Source of the DNA: Streptomyces griseocarneus
GTDB taxonomy: Bacteria > Actinomycetota > Actinomycetes > Streptomycetales > Streptomycetaceae
Direction: 5' to 3'
NCBI GenBank assembly: GCA_003674045.1
Contig: PENC01000012.1
Span: 124,001 to 188,000 of the forward strand
DNA length: 64,000 nt
Of the stretch, positions 23,976 through 32,315 are shown one piece after another. The stretch's first letter is position 1. Each line of letters opens with the position of its first letter. The notes below the pieces were generated by a model. It did not search any database. It was given only the letters and a program-made list of their open reading frames with translations, and had not been told where the DNA came from. The translations under genes were made by a program, and so were the position numbers.

Positions 23976-24731
23976 TCACTCGTCGTCCGGGTCCTTGGCG
24001 GCGACCGACGCGCCGCCCTTCTCCGGGATGCCGAGGTTCTTGAGGGCCGTCGTCCAGTCGTGGGCGATGGCCTCCTGGGCCTTGACCAGGGTCGTCTTGC
24101 CGGAGCAGATCGCGGTCTTGAGCTTGGTCTCGACCACGTCCTTGGGGTTGTTCGGCCCGGCGCCCTCCTTGTGCCCGGGGGACGGGGGCTCGACCCACAG
24201 GTTGCGCGGGTCGTTGGGGTCGCCGCCCAGCTGGAGGCTGATGAGGTGGTCGTACTCGTAGTCCTTGAGCGAACCCTTGTAGCCGTACGACTCCGCGTTG
24301 GCGGTCTTCTCGCGGCTGGTGATGTTCACCGGCGGCCGGATGCCCTTGGTGTAACCGGAGCTGCAGATCGTGGTCTTGAGCGTGTCCTGAGTGACCTTCG
24401 GGTTGGTCGCGCCCGGCGTGCACTTGGGGTCGGGCAGCGGCTGCTTGTCCGCCGTGTACTGGTAGTGGCAGGAGCCCGCCGCGGGCTGCTTCTGCACGGT
24501 GTACGCGGGCTGCGGGCCCGCGCCGACGGGGATGGCGCCGCCCGAGGTGGAGGGCGAGCCGCCGCCTGTGCTCGCGGAGGCGGAGCCCGAAGTGGCGGGG
24601 GAGGAGGCGGGGTTCGAGCCCTTGGCGTCGTTCTTGCTGTCGGAGTTGTCGGACGAACAGCCGGCCGTCAGGACGAGAGCGGCGGCTACTGCTGCCGCGC
24701 AGGCTGCGGCGCGGCGTGGGGCGATTGGCAT
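23976..24731 (-). CDS. Lipoprotein with HNH-like nuclease motif
   Basis: The 251-residue protein has a signal peptide with lipobox LTAGC, a Ser/Gly-rich linker and a C-terminal domain containing DYEYDHLISLQLGGDPNDPRN. The D-H...N spacing matches the HNH/His-Me finger pattern of secreted actinobacterial nuclease-like proteins. Two cysteine pairs (SCHYQY ... KCTPG and TICSSG ... AICSG) could form disulfides. It would be anchored outside the cell and could degrade external DNA, but activity is not shown. It sits between otsB and otsA without an obvious functional link. Confidence 0.75.
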   Translation of the reverse strand: MPIAPRRAAACAAAVAAALVLTAGCSSDNSDSKNDAKGSNPASSPATSGSASASTGGGSPSTSGGAIPVGAGPQPAYTVQKQPAAGSCHYQYTADKQPLPDPKCTPGATNPKVTQDTLKTTICSSGYTKGIRPPVNITSREKTANAESYGYKGSLKDYEYDHLISLQLGGDPNDPRNLWVEPPSPGHKEGAGPNNPKDVVETKLKTAICSGKTTLVKAQEAIAHDWTTALKNLGIPEKGGASVAAKDPDDE

Positions 24732-24852
24732 GCCGCTATGGTTACCCGGCGGGGTGGGGGTGAAGGCGGGGCGTGGAAGCGTTTTTGCTCACGCCTGGCG
24801 CGATTATGGGCGCCGCGCGCGCCTCCCCTGACCGCGGGGGCTCCGCCCCGGT

Positions 24853-24935
24853 CTTGAGGGGCGCGGGGAACTGCGCGACAAGCCCCCACCGGCCCGCAGT
24901 CGCGCGCGGAGCGCAAGAGGCAGCCCGGCAGGCGC
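24853..24935 (-). repeat. Half-element, reverse orientation
   Basis: Read on the minus strand this has the shared left module, including GCTTGTCGCGCAGTTCC and GCGCCCC. It lies between the HNH lipoprotein start and the otsA stop. Confidence 0.7.
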
Positions 24936-26402
24936 TCAGAGCGCCTCAAGCTGGGCGAGGAACCACCGCTCCGGGGGGAGGGCTGTTGCGGCCGCCGCCA
25001 GGCGCGTGGTGCGGGTCGCCCGTTCCTCGGGCGACATCAGAAGCGCCGCGTGCAACGCATCCGCCGTCGCCTCCACGTCGTACGGATTGACAACCAGCGC
25101 ATCGGAGCCCAGCTCCGCCACCGCCCCTGCCTCTCGCGAGAGGACGAGCACGCAGCCGTGGTCGGAGACGACGGGGACCTCCTTCGCGACGAGGTTCATG
25201 CCGTCGCGGATGGGGTTGACCAGGGCCACGTCCGCGAGGCGGTAGGCCGCGAGGGAACGGGCGAAGTCGTCCTTGACGTGCAGGGCCACCGGCTCCCAGT
25301 CGGCCGTGCCGAACGTCGCGTTGATGTCCTGGGCGACGCGGGCCACCTCGGCCGTGTAGTCGCGGTAGACCCGTAGGTCCTGCCGTGAGGGGTAGGCGAA
25401 GGCGACGTGCACGACCTTGCCGCGCCACTCGGGGTGCTCCTCCAGCAGCCGCCGGTACGCGTGCAGGCCGCGCACGATGTTCTTGGACAGCTCGGTGCGG
25501 TCCACCCGGACGATCGTCCTGCGGTCCGGTCCCAGCTGTTCCCGGAGTGCGGCCATCCGCTCCGCCACGTCCGGCCGGTGCGCGCGCTCCCGCAGGAACT
25601 CCGCGTCGGCGCCCAGGCCGTGCACCCCCAGCCGTACCGACCGCCCCTCGAACAGCACGGCCGTCCCGCCCGTCCCGCCGCGGACCACTTCCGCCCCCAG
25701 CACCCGCTCGCAGCAGTCGGCGAACGCGTCCGCCCAGCGCTCGGTGAGGAAGGCCGCGCGGTCGCCGCCGAGCATGCCGCGCAGCACCTGCTCCGCCACG
25801 TCGTCCGGCAGCAGCCGGTAGTAGTCCGGCGGCGCCCACGGGGTGTGCTGGAAGTGGCCGACGCGCAGGTCCGGGCGGCTCTTCCGGAGCAGGCCCGGCA
25901 CCAGGGCCAGGTGGTAGTCCTGCACGAGCACCGCCGCGCCCTGCGCCGCCTCCTCGGCGATCGCGTCCGCGAACGCGGCGTTGTACGTCTCGTACGCCGC
26001 CCACTGGCGGCGGAACTCCGCGTCGAAGACGGGCGCGAGCGGCGTCTCGTACAGCAGGTGGTGGACGAACCACAGCACGGAGTTCGCGATGCCGTTGTAG
26101 GCGGCGGCGAAGGTGTCCGGGTCGATGTCCAGCATGCGCACCCGGTGGCCGCCGGTGTCCCCGGTGTCGAGCCTGCGGCCCGCGCGCCGCACGGCCTCGC
26201 GGTCGCCGTCGCCGAGCGCCGCGCACACCCAGACGGCGCTCTCGTCCTGCCCGACGGCGCTGAGCCCCGACACGAGGCCGCCACCGCCGCGGCCGGCGGT
26301 GAGGCGGCCGTCGTCGGTCAGCTTGTACGACACCGGGCCGCGGTTGGAGGCGACGACGATGCGGGCTTCTTGCATGTGCGCATGCATGTGCTCTGCGGCC
26401 AT
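24936..26402 (-). CDS. otsA: Trehalose-6-phosphate synthase
   Basis: This GT20 glycosyltransferase of 488 residues starts with the donor-binding VVASNRGPVSYKL and contains VLVQDYHLALVPGLLR, HTPWAPPDYYRLLP, the helix FAYPSRQDLRVY and the late RDGMNLVAKE. OtsA joins UDP- or GDP-glucose to glucose-6-phosphate. It pairs with otsB. The start ATG 26402 follows AAGGCTGAG; a second Met nine residues later is also possible. Two His/Met-rich residues groups at the N-terminus (HMHAHM) are unusual but probably unimportant. Confidence 0.93.
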   Translation of the reverse strand: MAAEHMHAHMQEARIVVASNRGPVSYKLTDDGRLTAGRGGGGLVSGLSAVGQDESAVWVCAALGDGDREAVRRAGRRLDTGDTGGHRVRMLDIDPDTFAAAYNGIANSVLWFVHHLLYETPLAPVFDAEFRRQWAAYETYNAAFADAIAEEAAQGAAVLVQDYHLALVPGLLRKSRPDLRVGHFQHTPWAPPDYYRLLPDDVAEQVLRGMLGGDRAAFLTERWADAFADCCERVLGAEVVRGGTGGTAVLFEGRSVRLGVHGLGADAEFLRERAHRPDVAERMAALREQLGPDRRTIVRVDRTELSKNIVRGLHAYRRLLEEHPEWRGKVVHVAFAYPSRQDLRVYRDYTAEVARVAQDINATFGTADWEPVALHVKDDFARSLAAYRLADVALVNPIRDGMNLVAKEVPVVSDHGCVLVLSREAGAVAELGSDALVVNPYDVEATADALHAALLMSPEERATRTTRLAAAATALPPERWFLAQLEAL

Positions 26403-26493
26403 GTGGCTCAGCCTTGCCGGACGGCCGAACGTTCAAACGTTCGTCCTGAGCGCCGCCTCTCCCCCCGGCGCTCTGCCCCGGACCCCGTTTCGC

Positions 26494-26585
26494 CTACGGG
26501 GGTGCGTCTTGCGCTGCATGCGCGACTGCGGGCCGGTGGGGGCTTGTCGCGCAGTTCCCCGCGCCTCTGAAGGGGCGCGCCCGCC
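26494..26585 (+). repeat. Half-element
   Basis: It runs GGGGTGCGTCTTGCGCTGC ... GGCTTGTCGCGCAGTTCC, then GCGCCTCTGAAGGGGCGCG. It lies between the otsA start and the stop of the GpgS-like gene. Confidence 0.7.
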
Positions 26586-26594
26586 CCCGGAGGG

Positions 26595-27542
26595 TTACGC
26601 CGCGCGGCGTTCGGCGTACTCGGGAACGTCCGCCATCGGGGGACGTTCCTCCGTGTCGACCGGGTACGTGCGGGGGGCGAAGCCTCCCTCGACGCGTTCG
26701 AACTGGGTGAGGACGGGGCGGATCAGGTGGCCGCGGGCCAGGCGGAGCTGGGCTGTGCGGTAGATGGCCGCGGCCATGCGGCCGAGGGCGCGGCCGTCCT
26801 GGTGGCGGTGGAGGCGGACGCCCACGTCGACCTGGGCGAGCGCGTCGAGGCCGACCGTGTGCAGGGCGTCCACGAGCAGGCCCAGCTCCACGCCGTAGCC
26901 GACGGGGAACGGCAGGCGCTCCAGGAGGGAGCGCCGCGCCGCGTACTCGCCGCCGAGGGGCTGGACGAAACCGGCCAGCTGCGGCCAGTGCAGGTTGAGC
27001 AGCGGGCGGGCCACCAACTCGGTGACGCGGCCGCCCTGCCCGGCGGCCTCGCCCAGCGGGCGGTCGTACATCGCCTTCACGAACTGCACGCCGGGGTCCG
27101 TCAGCAGCGGGCCGACGATGCCCGACACGAAGTCGGCGGAGAAGTCCCGCAGGTCGGAGTCCACGAAGCAGACGATGTCCCCGCCGGTCACCAGCAGCGA
27201 GCGCCAGAGCACCTCGCCCTTGCCCGGCAGCGCGGGCAGCCGGGGCAGGACCGAGTCCCGGTGGACCACGCGCGCACCGGCCGCCGCGGCCACCTCGGCC
27301 GTGCGGTCCGTGGAGCCGGAGTCCAGCACCACCAGCTCGTCCACCAGCGGCACGGCCTCCGTCATCAGCTCGCGCCGGATCGTGGCCACGATGTCGCCGA
27401 CCGTGGCCTCCTCGTTCAGCGCGGGCAGCACCACGCTCACCGTGGTGCCCGCACCTCGTTTCGCCGTGAGCAGCTGGTCGAGCGGACGGTCTCCGACGGA
27501 CCAGGACCGCCGGTCCAGCCAGCGCTCCACCTCTTCCAGCAC
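26595..27542 (-). CDS. gpgS: Glucosyl-3-phosphoglycerate synthase-like GT
   Basis: The 315-residue GT-A glycosyltransferase has SVVLPALNEEATVGDIV, the phosphate-loop motif ALPGKGEVLWRSLL, the metal-binding DSDLRDF, and GGEYAARRSLLERLPFPVGYGVE. These match GpgS, which transfers glucose from a nucleotide sugar to 3-phosphoglycerate as the first step to glucosylglycerate or methylglucose polysaccharides. GTG 27542 has GAGGAG 8 nt upstream, which settles the start. Proximity to otsA/otsB suggests a compatible-solute locus. No GpgP phosphatase gene is adjacent. Confidence 0.82.
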   Translation of the reverse strand: MLEEVERWLDRRSWSVGDRPLDQLLTAKRGAGTTVSVVLPALNEEATVGDIVATIRRELMTEAVPLVDELVVLDSGSTDRTAEVAAAAGARVVHRDSVLPRLPALPGKGEVLWRSLLVTGGDIVCFVDSDLRDFSADFVSGIVGPLLTDPGVQFVKAMYDRPLGEAAGQGGRVTELVARPLLNLHWPQLAGFVQPLGGEYAARRSLLERLPFPVGYGVELGLLVDALHTVGLDALAQVDVGVRLHRHQDGRALGRMAAAIYRTAQLRLARGHLIRPVLTQFERVEGGFAPRTYPVDTEERPPMADVPEYAERRAA

Positions 27543-27705
27543 GTGAACGACTCCTCGGTTCCCGGGTTCCTGTGACGCATCTCGCGACTCGGACGGCTGT
27601 CTCCGCCGCCCATACCTTCCGTTACAGTCTGAACAACGCGGAACGCCGACGTATGTCGGGGTCGCCGCGTGCACAAACGCCTGGGCCGCGCCCAGTGCCA
27701 TACCG

Positions 27706-27844
27706 CTCATCCAGAGGGGCAGAGGGACACGGCCCGATGAAGCCCCGGCAACCCTCCAGCCGGTCTCGGTCGTACGACGCGAGGCTCCCGGCGGGGAAGG
27801 TGCCAAATCCGTCTCGTGGCGACGTCCGCCGCGAGGAAGATGAG
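27706..27844 (+). promoter_or_regulatory. SAM-I (S-box) riboswitch upstream of metM
   Basis: All S-box landmarks are present in order: P1 strands CTCATC (27706) and GATGAG (27839), AGAGGGGCAGAGGGAC after P1, GGCCCGATGAAGCCCCGG followed by CAACC (27731-27753), and GGTGCCAAATCC (27799-27810). The 3' strand of P1 runs straight into GAGGAGAAAGGG, the probable ribosome site of metM, 10-20 nt before its ATG. This suggests SAM-dependent control of translation initiation. A terminator hairpin was not obvious. Confidence 0.93.
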
Positions 27845-27863
27845 GAGAAAGGGCCTCGCCTCC

Positions 27864-29177
27864 ATGGCTGTGCAGTCTGTTCAAAGCTCAACGGCTTCCG
27901 CTGCCCCCCTCGTTTCCGCCGATTCCGTCGATCTCGGTCCCGCCGTCGCCCTCTCGTGCCGCGAGTGCGGGGAGCGCTTCGACCTCGGCCCCCTCTTCGC
28001 CTGCGCCGTCTGCTTCGGCCCGCTGGAGGTCGCGTACGAGCTCCCCGAAGGGGACCCCGAGGGCCTGCGCCGCCGCATCGAGGCCGGTCCGCCGAACATC
28101 TGGCGGTACGCCCCGCTGCTGCCCGTACCCGCCGACGTCGCGGAGAAGCCCAGCCTCGACCCCGGCTTCACCCGGCTCGTCAAGGCCGACAACCTCGCCC
28201 GTGAACTGGGCGTCACCGGCGGCCTGTACGTCAAGGACGACTCCGGCAACCCGACGCACTCGTTCAAGGACCGCGTCGTCGCCATCGCCGTCGAGGCCGC
28301 GCGCGCCTTCGGCTTCACGACCCTGTCCTGCTCCTCCACCGGCAACCTCGCGGGCGCCGTGGGCGCGGCCGCCGCGCGCGCCGGCTTCAAGTCCTGCGTC
28401 TTCATCCCGCACGACCTGGAGACGGGCAAGGTCGTGATGGCCGCGGTCTACGGCGGCGACCTCGTCGGCATCGAGGGCAACTACGACGACGTGAACCGCT
28501 TCTGCAGCGAGCTGATCGGCGACCCGCTGGGGGAGGGCTGGGGCTTCGTGAACGTGAACCTCCGCCCGTACTACGGCGAGGGTTCCAAGACCCTCGCGTA
28601 CGAGATCTGCGAGCAGCTGGGCTGGCGGCTGCCCGACCAGCTGGTCATCCCCATCGCCTCCGGCTCCCAGCTCACGAAGATCGACAAGGGCCTGAAGGAG
28701 CTCATCGCCCTCGGTCTCGTCGAGGACCGCCCCTACAAGATCTTCGGCGCCCAGGCGGAGGGCTGCTCCCCGGTCTCCCGGTCCTTCAAGGACGGGCACG
28801 ACGTGGTGCGGCCGGTGAAGCCGGACACGATCGCGAAGTCGCTGGCGATCGGCAACCCGGCGGATGGGCCGTACGTGCTCGACATCGCCCGGCGCACGGG
28901 CGGGGCCGTCGAGGACGTCACCGACGAGGAGATCGTGGACGCGATCCGGCTGCTCGCCCGCACGGAGGGGATCTTCGCGGAGACGGCGGGCGGGGTGACG
29001 GTGGGGGTGACCCGGAAGCTGTTCGCGGCGGGGGTGCTGGATCCGTCGCTGACGACGGTCGTGCTGAACACGGGGGACGGGCTGAAGACGCTGGACGCGG
29101 TGGCGGCGGGGCCGTCGGCGACGATCCGTCCGACGCTTGCGTCTTTCCGCGAGGTGGGGCTCCCCACTTCGGGCTGA
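27864..29177 (+). CDS. metM: MetM: threonine synthase-like homocysteine synthase
   Basis: The 437-residue PLP enzyme looks like threonine synthase: N-terminal zinc-ribbon cysteines C32-C35 and C47-C50, PLP lysine K135 in NPTHSFKDRVV, the phosphate loop SSTGNLAGAVG, and the late TAGGVTVGV. Two context features argue against ordinary threonine synthesis: a SAM riboswitch in front, and a MoaD-like sulfur-carrier gene behind. This is the layout of the MetM/MetO route described in Streptomyces, in which MetM makes homocysteine from O-phosphohomoserine using thiocarboxylated MetO. Plain ThrC is the alternative. The start MAVQSVQSS follows AAAGGG. Confidence 0.85.
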   Translation: MAVQSVQSSTASAAPLVSADSVDLGPAVALSCRECGERFDLGPLFACAVCFGPLEVAYELPEGDPEGLRRRIEAGPPNIWRYAPLLPVPADVAEKPSLDPGFTRLVKADNLARELGVTGGLYVKDDSGNPTHSFKDRVVAIAVEAARAFGFTTLSCSSTGNLAGAVGAAAARAGFKSCVFIPHDLETGKVVMAAVYGGDLVGIEGNYDDVNRFCSELIGDPLGEGWGFVNVNLRPYYGEGSKTLAYEICEQLGWRLPDQLVIPIASGSQLTKIDKGLKELIALGLVEDRPYKIFGAQAEGCSPVSRSFKDGHDVVRPVKPDTIAKSLAIGNPADGPYVLDIARRTGGAVEDVTDEEIVDAIRLLARTEGIFAETAGGVTVGVTRKLFAAGVLDPSLTTVVLNTGDGLKTLDAVAAGPSATIRPTLASFREVGLPTSG

Positions 29178-29206
29178 TCCTGCACCGGGGCTCCGCCCCG
29201 GACCCC

Positions 29207-29322
29207 GCGCCCACTGGGGTGCCTCGTGTGCCCGGTTCGCGGCTGCGGGTGCGTTGTGGCTTGTCGCGCCCACGCGGCGGAGCCGCATATTGAAACAGCC
29301 CCGCGCCCCTGAGTGGGGCGCC
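29207..29322 (+). repeat. Half-element between metM and metO
   Basis: It starts ACTGGGGTGCCTCGTG, passes GTTGTGGCTTGTCGCGCC and CACGCGGCGGAGCCGCATATTGA, and ends CCGCGCCCCTGAGTGGGGCG. It interrupts what is otherwise a likely metM-metO operon, so either it is read through or metO has its own promoter. Confidence 0.75.
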
Positions 29323-29355
29323 CCTTTCCCGCAACAGAACCCAGAAGGTGAACCC

Positions 29356-29631
29356 ATGAGCGTTACCGTGCGTATTCCGACCATCCTGCGTACTTACACC
29401 GGTGGGCAGGCCGAGGTGGTCGCCGAGGGGGCGACGCTGGCCGATGTGATCGCCGACCTGGAGAAGAACCACACCGGTATCGGCGCCCGTGTCCTCGATG
29501 ACGAGGGGAAGTTGCGGCGGTTCGTCAATGTGTACGTCAACGACGACGACGTCCGCTTCGAGGGCGGGCTCGCCGCCGTCACCCCCGAGGGGGCCAGCGT
29601 CTCGATCATTCCCGCCGTCGCCGGAGGCTGA
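29356..29631 (+). CDS. metO: MetO: ThiS/MoaD-type sulfur-carrier protein
   Basis: The 91-residue ubiquitin-like protein starts MSVTVRIPTILRTYTGG and ends SIIPAVAGG. The exposed C-terminal Gly-Gly is the site that becomes thiocarboxylated by an E1-like enzyme. Beside metM it is expected to donate sulfur for homocysteine formation; its relative CysO feeds cysteine synthesis in mycobacteria. The activating enzyme is not encoded in this window. GAAGGTGA lies before the ATG. A strong terminator follows 30 nt after the stop. Confidence 0.85.
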   Translation: MSVTVRIPTILRTYTGGQAEVVAEGATLADVIADLEKNHTGIGARVLDDEGKLRRFVNVYVNDDDVRFEGGLAAVTPEGASVSIIPAVAGG

Positions 29632-29660
29632 GCTTTACGCAAGGCCCCTGCGGAACGACC

Positions 29661-29701
29661 CCGGAATCGCCCCGTCCGTGAAGCGGACGGGGCGATTCCG
29701 G
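29661..29701 (+). terminator. Terminator after metO
   Basis: CCGGAATCGCCCCGTCCG and its exact complement form an 18-bp stem with a 5-nt loop TGAAG. There is no U tract. Confidence 0.85.
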
Positions 29702-30069
29702 GCTGTTGAGCGCGATACAGTTGGGGCGATCCCCCTCCGGCGTCACTGCCGAACACATATGAGAACCCGTCAAGTTGTGCGCGAACTGTGTGTGCGAATT
29801 GTCGGGTTGATTGCGTTATGCCCAGCCCGACTTGCCCTGGAATCCCCGGAGTTGGGCATGTTTCGGTGATCGAGGCGTCCGGGAATTCTCGTCCGAGTGA
29901 CCTGTTGCAGACGGCATCCGTGCAGATACATTCAGCCGCGGTCGACGCGTTCCGGCGCACACCAACGGGATTCCTCCTGTCGATGACTGGGGAGTGTCCT
30001 GGGGGTGAGGTCTGACCCGGGTCCGCGAAGTGCGGTCCTGTGCAAGGGCCAGTAATAGGGGAGTTAGGC
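29702..30069 (+). other. Long non-coding leader region of the cold-shock gene
   Basis: This 368-base stretch has clearly lower GC than its surroundings and no convincing gene. A 75-codon frame at 29788-30015 lacks Streptomyces third-position bias and has no ribosome site. Cold-shock genes often have long structured 5' leaders, so a promoter and a regulatory leader are the likeliest content. I could not place -10/-35 boxes. Confidence 0.5.
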
Positions 30070-30273
30070 ATGGCTCAGGGCACCGTCAAGTGGTTCAACG
30101 CGGAGAAGGGGTACGGCTTCATCGCGGTCGACGGTGGTGCGGATGTATTCGTCCACTACAGCGCGATCCAGATGGACGGCTACCGCACCCTCGAAGAGGG
30201 GCAGCGCGTGGAGTTCGAGATCTCGCAGGGTCAGAAGGGACCCCAGGCGGACATGGTCAAGATCGCTGGCTGA
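30070..30273 (+). CDS. Cold-shock protein, CspA family
   Basis: The 67-residue single cold-shock domain has TVKWFNAEKGYGFI (RNP1) and DVFVHYSAI (RNP2), the RNA-binding strands. CspA proteins act as RNA chaperones, and Streptomyces encodes many. GGGGAG lies 6 nt before the ATG. It stands alone with a long leader upstream and a terminator downstream. Confidence 0.95.
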   Translation: MAQGTVKWFNAEKGYGFIAVDGGADVFVHYSAIQMDGYRTLEEGQRVEFEISQGQKGPQADMVKIAG

Positions 30274-30314
30274 CCTTGGCGCATCGACCACCGACTCACT
30301 CCAGGTCGCCGGAG

Positions 30315-30348
30315 GGCCCGCACCCGCATCACCGGGTGCGGGCCTTTC
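30315..30348 (+). terminator. Terminator after the cold-shock gene
   Basis: GGCCCGCACCCG and CGGGTGCGGGCC form a 12-bp stem followed by TTTCG, about 40 nt after the stop. Confidence 0.85.
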
Positions 30349-30377
30349 GTGTGTCGGGGGTACCCCCATCGCCTTCG

Positions 30378-30498
30378 GCCGGGAGATGCCCCCGGTGCCA
30401 CCTGAGCATGGATCGTCGTCAGACCGCTTGCGCCCCCAGCTACCGCCGGGAGGTGCCCCCGGTGCCACCTGAGCATGTATCCCGTCCATACCGCTTGC
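30378..30498 (+). repeat. Two 53-nt direct repeats upstream of groEL2
   Basis: Units 30378-30431 and 30446-30498 share GCCGGGAGRTGCCCCCGG, TGCCACCTGAGCATG and the end CCGCTTGC, with a short variable middle. The second unit runs into the first CIRCE box. Their role is unknown; they may be an additional operator or a remnant duplication. Confidence 0.7.
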
Positions 30499-30520
30499 AC
30501 TCGATGGGGTCGAGTGCTAA
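30494..30520. promoter_or_regulatory. CIRCE operator 1 (HrcA)
   Basis: CTTGCACTC-N9-GAGTGCTAA: the right arm is perfect and the left arm differs at two positions from TTAGCACTC. HrcA represses chaperonin genes through CIRCE. Confidence 0.88.
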
Positions 30521-30529
30521 TCATTGGCG

Positions 30530-30556
30530 TTAGCACTCTCCGAGTGAGAGTGACAG
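30530..30556. promoter_or_regulatory. CIRCE operator 2 (degenerate)
   Basis: TTAGCACTC-N9-GAGTGACAG: the left arm is perfect and the right arm keeps only GAGTG. It follows the first box by 9 nt. Together they give two HrcA sites in front of groEL2. Confidence 0.7.
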
Positions 30557-30681
30557 ATTTGGACCGTCGGTGAGGTCGGCGAGTCGGGCGGGGCAAGGAA
30601 CCGCCGGGCCCGCGGGCCGTCCGTCGCGGGCGCCAGCGCGGTCCGGAGCAATCCACCCCAGTCCTGGGAGGACCACTTCAC

Positions 30682-32304
<1,623 letters not shown>

Positions 32305-32315
32305 TCCTCACCGGA

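Noticed and set aside
29788..30015. Possible 75-residue Cys-containing protein upstream of the cold-shock gene
   Set aside because: No ribosome site and no codon bias; lies in low-GC leader-like DNA.
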